A stretch of 64,000 nt of DNA. It comes from Ditylenchus dipsaci (taxonomy: Eukaryota > Nematoda > Chromadorea > Rhabditida > Anguinidae). Below are positions 34,905 to 45,993 of this stretch, piece by piece; within the stretch, counting starts at the first letter, position 1; each line of letters opens with the position of its first letter. Under the pieces are notes generated by a model. That model was not told the DNA's origin. It did not search any database and saw only the letters and a program-made list of their open reading frames with translations. The translations under genes and the position numbers were made by a program. The stretch lies in the NCBI GenBank assembly GCA_004194705.1, contig SADC01000053.1:62001-126000 (forward strand). Reading direction: 5' to 3'.

Positions 34905-36910
34905 TTAAATTAATATTCTCGTACTTCCATTTTGGTCCACTGGCAATTTGACTTCATCGGTGGCTTGTTTCTTAGCGTCTTGCATTTCTTGAGTTAACGG
35001 TGGTTTTCTTCCTCGCTTGCTGAGCTCGTTTTTCAGCTTCATCTGCTTTTTTCTTTAAATCAGCTTCCTTTTGTTCTTGTCCAGCCTTAGTTTTGTCTTC
35101 ATCTGTTGTTTTGGTATTTTCGGTGTCTGCTTTTCGTCATCTACGGGTTTTTTCGCAGTGAAAGGTAGTGCAGCAAACAGTTTAGCAATGTTTGCTCTGC
35201 CTTCTGTGGCTTTGGTAATAGCGTCAGGGATTTTTGCTGTGTCAACTGGAAGTAAAATAACGTCTAAAAGCTTAATTACTTCATTTTCAGCTTTGTTCTT
35301 AGCAGCAAGTGCTGTTTGTTTGTCACCCGCACTCGCTTGACTATTTTCGACAATTGCAGCTGCTGCTACCAAAGAAGTTGCTAGACTTCTAGCGCTCTCT
35401 GCCTAAATTTTTTTTCTTTAAAAGACCATTGCCGTCTACGACGATGGCAACTTTTTGAATTTGTGGACATTTTTACTGCGAAAATATTTTTTGAATAATT
35501 ATTTTACGTACCATCCAAAAGGGCCCCCTATAATTAAATTCATGGTTTTTACCATTATATTTTTAACTTTATTTTTGAAGACTGCTCTTAGACAATTACC
35601 ACCAAATCTGTAGCTAGCGAGATGAGCTACAAAGTGAAGAGTAATTTAAGAGATCTTAAAATAGTGGGTTTGGATTAGGAAAGCGGGCGGGGTGATAGAG
35701 CGGAGTGTGCCCTTCTATTATAGAGAATACGGTATATCAAAAAGTTATAATGCAGGAAGAGTACTTTATCTTTACCGATCCAGCAATGTCCAGCAAAGTT
35801 GGGCTCTACTAATAGATTATTGGAATTTAAAAAAAATTGCAAATAACTGTAAATGCAAAAAAAAATATTGAGAAAAATTTTTGCAGTAATTCAGCTGGCC
35901 ACTCGCATACTCAAAAAGTTTTCTTTTTTTCAAGGATTTTCGGACCCTAGCAGCGAATATCTCCCTCTCACCAAAACTTAAGTAAGGAGTACCTAAATAT
36001 ATGTCCCAGACCCCAGAAAAAGTGCGTAAACTATTAACTAGTCACAACTTATGTACGCTGGCATACCCCCAAGCCTAAGGGCTAATCTTAAACTTGTTCT
36101 TTCAAAGGGTAGTTACAGTGATTTTGAAAGGTCAGTTTTTTTGGACAGGGGGGGGATGGAGGTTATTCGCTACTAGCGCCGATTTTCGCTTGTTTAATAT
36201 ACCTCATATTTGAGCTCCCTAGCCAACTTCAAGGCTTCTTGACATTCTCGCTTTGACTCAATAACTACTGCTTCATCTGTAGATTTCAATTTAATTGCGT
36301 CTTCCATCTTCTGTTTATGATTGTTTTCATAAGCAGTCAATTTTGAACTGACATCTTTTTGTTGACTATCCGCTTCTTCAGAATCAGATTTTAGTTTTGG
36401 CGACCGCATCAGTTTCACCAATTTCTAAGTCAGCAGCATAAAACTTCTCTCGAGCAGTGTCAATGCCAGTTTGAACATCTGTTAAAAAGGTTTTCAAATC
36501 TGGGGTTCCAGCGTCAATGGCTACAATGGCGTCTAAAGCTTTTGTTTAATCTCTTTGAATGAATTTTCCTCGTCTGTCTTTTTCTCAGTTTTGGCTTGCT
36601 GTTCGCCGTTTTCAGCTGATTTACTTGCAGATTCTGCTTGGAACTTGATATCTTCTGCCTTATTAAGTAACACAGATACTTTTTTCTTCAACTCCATTCC
36701 ATTTTTCATAGCTTCTTCGGCGTTAGTTTTTTGTTCTGCCATTGGTTTGACTGCTGGTTGAGCATTACCAGGAGTAGCAGGGGATGTTGTGATTGCAAGG
36801 ACTTGGGCCTGATAGTCTGTTTTTCCTGTCTGAGAGCATCTACACTCGCTTTAAAAGTTAAGGAAAATTCTTTTGCGTCATCTGCCTCTTTCTTTATATC
36901 TTCCACGGTT
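34905..36910 (-). pseudogene. Lys/Glu/Ala-rich coiled-coil gene with five frame breaks
   Basis: The minus strand reads from an acceptor at 36910, through a GTATAT donor (intron about 35404-36205), to a stop at 34905-34907. The encoded text is heptad-like and charged: DIKKEADDAKEFSLTFKASV, VQTGIDTAREKFYAADLEIG and AIVENSQASAGDKQTALAAK. The protein-like reading changes frame at 36820-36824, 36540-36543, 36389-36398, 35131-35134 and near 34994, each at an A-run on the coding strand. Either the gene has decayed or the assembly has homopolymer errors; other genes in the window show no such pattern. The family is not recognised; amphipathic Lys/Glu/Ala repeats occur in many structural or stress proteins. 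Confidence 0.6.
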
Positions 36911-36964
36911 CTAGCTAAACATTTTAGATCATGTCAAAAGTTCGAGCTGGTTTTCACAATAAAT

Positions 36965-37125
36965 ATTTGTGGCATTATGTTTTTACCACAGATTTTTCAG
37001 AAACTTTTTTGAAATTTGACCACTTATTTTCTAGCCAACACTCTCAGCTTCAAAATGAGTGGTCAAATTTTAGAAGAATTGTTGAAAAATCTGTGGTAAA
37101 AACACAATGCCACAAACTTTTTTGG
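36965..37125. repeat. Palindromic element
   Basis: Arms TTTGTGGCATTATGTTTTTA and the inverse flank a hairpin with GACCACT/AGTGGTC blocks. A similar TTGTGGCATTGTGTTTTTGA motif occurs near 51619. It lies just upstream of the coiled-coil gene. The sequence beyond it to 38380 shows no gene. Confidence 0.6.
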
Positions 37126-37689
37126 ATAAAAAAGACAGTGCGAATTTTCGACGCGAGTTAATACTTTATATATGAAAACTTAATGAAAAACACTTAAAAA
37201 AACTTGCCATCAGTCGTATGATCCAGCAATAAATGAAAAATAATTGAAATAAAAGCAAAATTTAATAAAGAGTGTCTAGTAACGAACATTTCTGACAAGA
37301 AAACGACAAAAAAACTGATTTATGAAAAAAGAATGTAGCTTTTAAGCAAAAATATTGGTTTTTATAAAGAATAGTGCCATTCCTTTATTTACAATACTTT
37401 TTAGTTAAAGCTTTGGATAAATAATTTATCATGGATAATAATAATATCTCAGTCTTTAAACCAACAAAAAATATATACAAATATAATAGCATGCTGTTGT
37501 AAAAGCTGAACGCAAACTATCATATTTTCAAGGCAGTCTATTGGTTTCAATATCTTAAGATCAAACAGGCTTTTGCGCTGGTGATAAAACAAGACAGCAT
37601 CTTTTTGACAAACAAAAACAGTATAGAAACAGTATATGCATATTATGCATTGCATAATGTTTTTTAAATAAATTTCACTTAAAGTTGCA

Positions 37690-37880
37690 AATTTAATGAA
37701 CAAACTTGACATGTGTCACTATATTGAGGGGTATTTTTATTTGTGGGAACAGCCTAGGGTGTCACTATAGCCGGGGTCTAGTCTAAGGTATTTTAACCAA
37801 AACCAACCAAATCTTCTGCAATGTGTCACTATAGTGAGGGTGTTCCTATGGCGAGGTGTCACTATAGCGGGGGTTGACTG
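37690..37880. repeat. Repeated GTGTCACTATA motif ending in a CAGTC-type end
   Basis: At least four copies of GTGTCACTATA(T/G) occur, and the stretch ends GGGGGTTGACTGTAA, the right end of the CAGTCGA family. The left end is not clear. Confidence 0.5.
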
Positions 37881-38380
37881 TAATACGATCATTAGGAATC
37901 CAGTGGTCTAAATTTAGGGCGGCACTAAAAATGGTCATATTTCAGAAAACAAAAGCAATTTTGATTCAGATCTCATCAAATTTAAAGAAAGGAACTAATT
38001 TCGGTTCTAAATGAATTTTTGGTAGCGTTTTGGTCGAAAAATTACTCAGCATGAGCTGACTTTCCGGTCTCCATATATTTGAAAGCCGCAAAAAACTACA
38101 AGGAGCTCGGAAAAACTGTAAATAGGTAAAATTTTTGTAAAATTTTGGCCTGCGGTAGGAAAAACACTGCCCTTTTTTTTTTAAACATAGAAAAAATTGA
38201 AATAAACATAGGTGAAAAAGTTAGGGACTCGTTATGAGTGCTTGTCGTTTTTTCCAAAAATATTATGGGATGCAACATAGACAGTCGATTGTACTAGAAA
38301 CTTAGATACTGTTGACTTGACCTTTCCTTTTTTTACCTTCTATCTTAGAAGACTATAGCCACGCATTCTAAATTACCACA

Positions 38381-38573
38381 ATCCCCCCCCCCCACACCAA
38401 TTCAAAATTTTTTTTCGATGACTGAACTTCTGTACGGATTTTTCAGCTTGATTTTTAACAAAACAAGGCCTAGAATTTAATTTTAGTGTGGTTTTGTCAG
38501 AAACAAAGTTAAAAAAATCCGTACAGAAGTTTAGTGATTAGAAAAAAAATTTGAATTGGCGGGGGACAACCGT
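38381..38573. mobile_element. Inverted-repeat MITE, copy 1
   Basis: The arms share CCAATTCAAA, TTCTGTACGGATTTTT and a centre with AACAAGGCCTAGAATTTAAT. A second copy of the same family lies at 46956-47144 with the same centre. Confidence 0.6.
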
Positions 38574-39792
38574 TATTGGAGATGACAATAGCCTTTAAAA
38601 GGCTTTTGTACTAATGGGAGGATTTTATTTAAAATTTCACGCTGAACAAGATAGGAGAAAACAATTCGGCCCTATCCCTCAGTGTGTACTATTTTTACGA
38701 GCTTGGTCCCGCCTGTTGTCTTTTTTTGCCTAAAATTTTCTTTTTCATCGTAAAAGTTAGGATACAGTCGAACCTCGATAAACCGACACTTCGCTAAGCC
38801 GACACCTTGTCGACACCTGATTGAAATAAAAAATTGGCGCTAGTGACGAATACCCCCAAAAAAATTCTTATAAAAATCGCTGTAACTAGCTTTTGAAAGA
38901 ACAATTTTAGGATTACCCCTTAGGCTCGGGGTAGGCCAGCGTAAGGAAGTTGTGACTAATAACTGTGTTACGCACTTTTTCTGGTCTGGGATATATACTT
39001 GGGTATTTTTTACTTATAACTGATTTTCTGTAATTTGGACCAGTTCCTTATTAACTTTGCTACCTAGGATTTCGATCAAATTTTTTTACTGCTATCTTGT
39101 AGAGCATAATCTCAATTTGATGACTTATGATGACCCCCCCCCTTTATGATTTTGCTTATTAAACCACAGGGAGGACCAAGGCAAAATGTCAATTTTTTGA
39201 TGACTTTTTTTAAATTACCTGATCGCCTTCTATTAGCAAATCGACCACGCTGAGTACGAACATGGCCTCAGAATTTGCATATTGTCAATAAAAAAAAATT
39301 TTCTCGATAAATTTTCCAAAAAGGCAAAATTTCACACCGACCACTTTACTTCATTTTGACGTAACTTTCCGGAGAGACAGTTTTTTCAATTTTTTTGCAC
39401 TATCTGATAAAAAATAGCGCTTTCAAAATAAAAAAATAATATTCTGAGTGAGCCCTTTATTCGTCATGAAAATCTCTTTCTAGATTAAAAAAAACGTGTT
39501 CGAGAAACAAATATTCCCATTTAGCCACGTAGTTCTCGGAAATTTTTGCATCATTGCAGATTTTTTTTCTCTCTAGGATGAAAGCGCGTGTAATTTTGCG
39601 TCGATAAGTATATTATTTGTATATTGATGTAAAAAAAAGCTAACATACCTTTAAAAGAAAAAACTCTGCAATTTTTTAAATTTCCAACATGAACTTTTCA
39701 AAAGCGCGCGTTTTCCAATGATACCCACTTTTCAAGAAAATTGTGTTTTTCTTTGTAAATTAAAAGGCGCGTTTGTTAGAACATTTCAAAAG

Positions 39793-40943
39793 GGCTATAA
39801 GTGAAAACACCCGTCAAAATATGTAAATCTCCCGTCAAATTTATTTTTTACCCCGTCAAATTAAAATTTCAAACATAATATGTAAATATCCCGTCAAAAT
39901 ATGTAAATTTGGCTGTCCGCTCTAAGGCGACTTCCTTCTATAGCATTTTAGAGGGCAAAATGTCAGTGGAATTACATAATGTTTTTGAATTGGAGAAGTC
40001 TTTCAAGATGAGATATTCAGATTTAGCTGCCTACTCGTATTATCGGTTCGATCACTTGAGTTTCTGCATATCAGTGAAGATATGAATATGAACGTCTTCG
40101 TTGTGGCCTACAATCAGCGTGTGTGCACTACTAAAGAGATCTCATTCCTGGCAGTATGGGTGTATAACAAGGAAGAAAATGCTTGCCATCTTATTGAAGT
40201 AAAACGCGCAGCTTATGAGGTTTTATCCTAGTTTTGACTTTCTGTAAGTAAATTTGCTTTTCTTAGGCTATTTCGTGCTTGGCAGTGAGCGAGAATGGTA
40301 GTTACACAGCCTTCGGCACAACGAATTGCAGTGTTGGCATATTTGACTCGCACAATCTTCATGATCCTCTACTGTTAGCCTCCAAAGTCACTTTTCGTTC
40401 GTTACGTCGGTGGAATTTCTACCTCAACAAACTTCCCCTGCTAAGGAATGGTAGCAGGAACTTTCGAACAGTCAAAAGGATGGATCGGAACCGGCAGATA
40501 GCTTCAAGCTGGCGTCTGTGCTACTTCTCCAGCGCCACTCAAGGAAAATAGGACGGGCAGTAGAATTTTTTTTGAAAATTGTCTATCACCGTTATTTGCT
40601 ATCTAATTTTTGCTATTGCTAAAATAAAATTAAAACACCACCAGAGGGACTAGAACTTTCGACAAAAGGCGATGCGTATATAAATTCCCCCCCCCTTTTT
40701 TTAAGAGTCATTTTATAGAAAGATTCGATTTACTGAGTGAAGATGCACAAATTCACGTATCTTGCATGAAGTAGTAGCTTGACGGGGTAAAGTAAATAAA
40801 TTAATGCAAAAATTCAAATTTGACGGGGGATTTACATATTTTGACGGAGATTTACATATTATGTTTGAAATTTGAATTTGACGGGGTAAAAAATAAATTT
40901 GACGGAGATTCACATATTTTGACGGGTGTTTCCAATTTGAGCC
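39793..40943. mobile_element. Pack-MULE-like element carrying a PREB/SEC12 gene fragment
   Basis: The ends GGCTATAAGTGAAAACACCC and (reverse strand) GGCTCAAATTGGAAACACCC are flanked by identical 9-bp duplications, TTTCAAAAG at 39784-39792 and 40944-40952. Each about 120-bp end contains spaced copies of CCGTCAAAATATGTAAAT, again the subrepeat style of Mutator-like ends. There is no transposase inside. The interior holds exons of a host-type WD40 gene (see 40082-40454). It lies between two more distant inverted segments (about 38840-39110 and 41225-41370). Confidence 0.82.
40082..40454 (+). pseudogene. PREB/SEC12-like WD40 fragment inside the Pack-MULE
   Basis: Two exons, 40082-40219 and 40267 to about 40454, join in phase. 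The second begins AISCLAVSENGSYTAFGTTN and continues CSVGIFDSHNL, the pattern of the conserved WD40 region of PREB/SEC12, the ER exchange factor for SAR1. After the ASKVTF codons (about 40395) the homologous reading moves to another frame, FVTSVEFLPQQ, and meets a TAG at 40452-40454. Most of the propeller is absent. It is therefore a captured, broken fragment and not a working gene. The family call rests on remembered motifs. Confidence 0.55.
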
Positions 40944-41817
40944 TTTCAAAAGATTAGGTATTTTAATCCCGTTCTTCTAGAGCCTCTTTTATGCCTACCT
41001 TGAGCTTTTGAAAAACCACTTTTTCACTTAAAAGGCTCAATTCTCTAAATTTTGAAATTTTTCTGCGAAAGCTATTAATGCCAGAAAATTCAGCTCAATC
41101 TCAGGGTTCTAACGAGCTATCACACTTTATAATTGTCTATAAAAGAATTTTCTAAATTGGCGCGTTTTTTCGCCAACGAAGGCACTTTTAATGTAGCAAA
41201 CACGCATTTACCTACCTAAAACAACATGCTCTGCAAGATAGCAATAAAAAAATTTGGTCAAAATCCGAGGAAACAAGGTGTGGTCCGAAATTACAAAAAA
41301 CGGTTTTTAAGTTTTATAAGAAAATTTTTTGAGCACGGCCTCCCACCCGGGTTTGGGTATTCGCTACTGGGGTCAAAAAATTCAGTTTCTTTTTGTAAGC
41401 ATTGACTATTTTTCGATATCACTTTTTATTTTTCAGTAAATTAATTGTAGCAGAGAGCGCAGATTCTGCACATCATTTTTATACCGAACAAAACAGCAAC
41501 TCATATAAGAAAATAGTGCAACGATCAACAAGTTTGTCGGTACCTAGGTCTTTTCCGGGTTAATTCAAATATCAAAAATTTCCTGACGCTACTGGAATAT
41601 ACCCGTAGCGCCAATTTCCTGATTTAAACCAATGCTTTGAAATAGTGTCTTGCGGTTCAAATGTATCACATTTGGTGTCGAAATGTGCAGCGGAATTTGA
41701 GCTTTCTAAAACACTGAATGACCCGCAAACGAAGGGGGAAAATTTTACAGGTACTTTGAAAAAAGTAGCGATTTTTTTGGCACCGATTAAAAAATAGTAT
41801 CACTTTGCCGTTCAAGT

Positions 41818-42594
41818 TAGGGTTGACGAGCTGCGGTCGACCGCGACCGCAAAGACCGCAGCACCGCAGGCAATTTAGACCTAAAGACCGCGACCGCAAG
41901 ACCGCATCTGAGATTTTAAAAGACCGCACGACCGCAGCATGTGCTTGCGGTCTTTTGCGGTCTTAACCCGTCAAAGGATTTGCTTGGCATTCTGTTTTAC
42001 AAGACCAAAAGATGTCTACACGATTAGGATTTTTCGAATTTTTACCTGGGTTCAATCTCTTAATATCTCTCGCTTGAGGATGTATCTTTTTCGGAAACTC
42101 AAGCTGAACGAGGCTAGTGGAGGAGGGCCCGTCTTCACAAAGAAATCCGTCTCCGAAGTACGATGCAATGCGCGTGAAGAAGACAAACCACACTAAAGCT
42201 AAGTCATAGAAGTACGCGCGACTAAGAACCCACCTTCCAGTTTACCCGGAATATGATGCCAAGTTCAAAGAACTGGAGGCCAAACAGACGGAGGAACTCG
42301 AACCTCTTCGATTACAAGTGTTCAAGACTGTCTCCGGAAAATGCTGAGAAACTAATCTTTTTGAACAGAAATCTTAAGAATCTTCATTTTGAGTACTGGT
42401 CTTGTTATTGTTGGGAATAAAATCATTATTTGGAGTTGTTTCATGGGGATTTTATGCGTTTTCCGTAAATGTGCTAAAGACCGCACGACCGCGCGGTCAA
42501 CCGCACTTCCATTTCTCAAAAGACCGCGACCGCGTTTCAATTTTTGCAAAAGACCGCGACCGCACGACCGCATTTTGTCAAATCGTCAACCCTA
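41818..42594. mobile_element. Non-autonomous hAT element with TAGGGTTGACGA ends
   Basis: The ends TAGGGTTGACGA and TCGTCAACCCTA are flanked by GTTCAAGT (41810-41817) and GTTCAATT (42595-42602), seven of eight matching. The subterminal parts are packed with AGACCGC(G)ACCGC motifs. The first eight bases equal those of the complete hAT at 3660. The middle (about 41960-42345) is of different base composition with protein-like frames (for example EYDAKFKELEAKQTEELEPL ending at about 42345), possibly captured host sequence. Confidence 0.75.
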
Positions 42595-43145
42595 GTTCAA
42601 TTTACGTTTTTGAATTTCGCCATCTTGTAGAGCTTGAGTTTCTGCACCAGAATATACATTTGTGATAGTCAGTCCTGTACATGTTAAGAATGCTCGAATT
42701 AATGCAAAAAACAGGCTTTGGCACTCGAAAAACAAAAAAAAATCACACAAAATGGACGACCACTTGGTTTGGTTGGTGCATGGATTATCGAGTAGGATTC
42801 AGCCTGGATTATATAAAAACATTTTAAATGATAAATTTCTTAACAGGATAAAAAAGATCGATTTGGACATGTTTGCGGGTGAATTTACCGACGGTGAATT
42901 TACCGGAGTGTGAATTTACCGCGGGCGAATTTACTCCGCGTGAATTCACTGCGGGTGCATCTACCTAGAGCCCTGTATATTGCCTCTTAAATTGCCTCAA
43001 GACAAATTTATTTAATAGCTTGTCGTTCAAACTTTCGCCCATGCTGTGATAATTTATTGTCTCATTTTCACTGTTCAGATAAGATCCAGCCGTCATTTTT
43101 TTAAATTATTTGACTAGTATTTCTGCGTTAACTTATTTATTCGTC

Positions 43146-44200
43146 ATGCTTCCTGTTGAAATTTGGTCGGAATTGAGCCATTTCATTCCATTGCTAAGAT
43201 TTACAGAGTTACTATTACTAAATTATCAAACATCCCGTATTTTTGTTCGACGTGTTACACTTCAAATCACTTCATTAAGATCAGAGGTTACGTAAAGCTT
43301 GCATCAACGATTTATTTTTTATATGAATCGACTATAAAATCGATTCACTTTACCTTTACCAACATTTCAGATGAAGTGGAATATCACTTTGAATAAGCTG
43401 GTTAAAAAGCTTTCGGTTATGCGCAAAATTGAGCTGAACGATGAGGCCAACCATTTGGAGCTGCTTGCGAAGGATGAAGTGGTGTACTACATCGAGTCGA
43501 TTCGAAGAATCCTGCAGAACTTAGGAGGTAATGAACACTTACATGTAATTATCTCTTCATTTTGTTTTTAGCTAACTGGAATGTTGTCATGCAAGCTCCA
43601 TTCTCTTTGGAGGATTCTCTTTTGGCTCTTGGAACTGGAATCATTGAGCTGCGTCAAATGTCCTCCATCAATTTGACAAATTATGCAAATGAGTCAGAGC
43701 AGGGGGTGTGCACTTTCATCCAATCTCAGGTCAATAAGGCGCGTGCGCGATTGCTCATTTGTGGTAACTAATATGTTTTTGGTTCGCATGTTTATCAATA
43801 GATATATTTTTAGTCACCAAGGAATTCAGCATTGCTAGAAATGCATTTGAAATCAAGCTGCAAGCCGAATGGCTGATTCAAAAAGAACATCTTGAGGTGA
43901 ATATTGCTTTGCTCGTTTATTTGTATAACCGAGCATCATTTTTAAGAGCAATTTGCGTGTCTCTATTCAAATTTCGTTCCCGATAGCAGATGATGATGAG
44001 CCGGTGTTAATTCGTGTGATGGGAATCGATAGTGTGCGCTTGGATGATGCTGAGTATCAGCTGAAACAGTTTGCTGCTCCAGGTTAGTCATAATTTGTCT
44101 GCTTTTGCTAGTGCTTTGAATATTTGAAATTCTAGTTCAACTACCAACCGAAAGTCCAGGCAGCACAAATTCATCCCTGAATACGCCGTCGCCTCCTTGA
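43146..44200 (+). CDS. F-box-like protein, complete six-exon model
   Basis: Exons: 43146-43286, 43371-43527, 43572-43763, 43814-43896, 43947-44082 and 44136-44200. They sum to 774 nt, or 257 residues plus stop, with all phases matching; introns are 44-84 bp. The N-terminus, MLPVEIWSELSHFIPLLRFT followed by LLLLNYQTSRIF, has the Leu-Pro start and hydrophobic spacing of an F-box, which in known proteins binds SKP1 in SCF ubiquitin ligases. The rest resembles no domain I know; it contains YYIESIRRILQNL and FIQSQVNKARARLLICG, and a Ser/Pro-rich tail. The ATG at the start of exon 2 sits directly after the acceptor, so a shorter product is possible. The F-box assignment is inference. Confidence 0.65.
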
Positions 44201-45080
44201 AAACAATTCCGTCTATACTCTTTTGTTGTTGTTGATGCATTTTGTTGAAGCACGGGTTCCAATAAAGTTGTCAGATTATTTAATTGTTCGTGTTTTGAAA
44301 ACTTTTCTATTGACATCATGGCTGGTAAAGACTAAATGCTTATATGCTTCGCAGCCAAATACCCTTGGTATGTCTGAACAACTTTTAAACATAGTAGCAA
44401 CCCTTTTAGACCCTAGAAAGGGAAAACCTGTTATATTCTATCACTTTTGCATTCATCTGCCTCAAAAAGGCTAAAAGCTAGTCAAAAATACCTTAAAACG
44501 GTCATATATCCCTGAGAGGTTAGGAGCAAAATTTTTTGACAAATTTCAATTTTTTTATCAGAAAGTGTTTAGAAGTCTTTCTTTTATATCGTTAAGCAGA
44601 AAAAATGAGTGATTTTTTGTCATTTTGAACAAGAAAAAATCGAAAAATGAAGGTGTGGTGTAAACGACATAAGTACCAAAATCGCACTGAATAAACCTCC
44701 ATGTTGTCCCAAAAACTCTTTTTTGCCATTTAAATCGGCTAAGAGTGTTTGTAGAAATGCACAACTTTGATCATCTAACTGTTCGCCTTGTCCAATCAGT
44801 TTAGAAATGTACTTGTACAGCTAAAATATTAAATAACTGAACCCAAATGCATAAAACAATAGGTCTGAAAATATATTTAATTTCGGGAAAGCGTTTTGTG
44901 CGTTCGGGCATAGGTATACCAAAAGTTATCGTGCGCTTTTTAATCACTTTATTTCAAATAATAACAATGAAAAAGATTCCAGCAAATAGCTTTTGTAGCT
45001 CTCTTCCTCCTTTTTCAAATGCACTATAAACTTTTCTACTGACATCAACTCCGTCTCGGCACTTAAGCATCTCCTATATA
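44201..45080. other. Gene-free stretch
   Basis: Only short unsupported frames were seen downstream of the F-box-like gene, including sequence related to other repeats of the window near 44400-44720. Confidence 0.4.
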
Positions 45081-45472
45081 CAGTCGACTCTCGATATAAG
45101 CACACTCTGGGGACCGGGCAAAAGTGTGGTTATATCGAGAGTGTGCTTATATCGAGAGTGATCTTTTTTCGAAAGAGATATTTTTTTTGAATGACCAAAA
45201 AGTATCGAGAAAAATCACGTCATATCGAAGAATTATTTCAAACACATAACAACCGAAAAGTAAAACAACTGAGAAGAAATTTGTGAGTTTACTCTGTTTT
45301 TCGTTCACCAGGTCTCTTTTTTGAAACGAAAATATTTTCTGGCAAGATTTTAACGCATTATTTACGATTCAAAGTTAACGTTTTATCCCATGATAAGCGG
45401 ATGTGCTTATATCGAGGGAGTTTTACTGGCCTGGGACCGGCCCGAGGGTGTGCTTATAACGAGAGTCGACTG
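45081..45472. mobile_element. CAGTCGA-type MITE, 392 bp
   Basis: The ends CAGTCGACTCTCGATATAAG and the inverse have TA on both sides. GGGGACCGGGC follows the left end and its mirror TGGGACCGGCC precedes the right end. The cassette GTGCTTATATCGAGAG recurs at least four times inside. Confidence 0.85.
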
Positions 45473-45993
45473 TAGTATTAGAGATGTTTTGTTTGTTTGT
45501 TTGTCTGTGGACAATTAATGTTTTGAGTTTATCTGGTATGTTTTTGTTTGGTTTTAGGTAAAAAAAATTAATTGAAGCATGGAATGTCAGGAATAGAATG
45601 GTTGTTTTGGATTTTGGTTTTGAGAATTTTTTTGGTTTTAATTTTTTGGGTTTCAGTGAACAAATTGTCGTTTTTTTTCGTTCGAGAGTCAAAATCTCGG
45701 AGTTTAGTGGGTCAGAGCAAGATGTCGCTTGATTTAAATTGTAGCGCTGGATCTCAGCTCTCGTCAAAAAAAAAAAAGATCGGCGAAAAATGAGGATTTT
45801 AAATAGGGGATATTGACTCTTTTAGGGAGGTGGTCATTCAGAGGGAATTCGAATTCGGGCCTTATTTTCGAATTCAAATGTTTTTATTTTTTGTCTCGAG
45901 GGGAAAGTTGTTTATAGATAATTTACGAGCTGTTTTATATTTGTGTTTTATTATTATTTTTTCTATGGGTATGTCAGAAAGCAAGTAGTTGTA

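Noticed and set aside
38840..41370. One large composite transposon enclosing the Pack-MULE.
   Set aside because: Inverted segments exist at both sides but are diverged and no duplication could be found; they may be two separate copies of one repeat.
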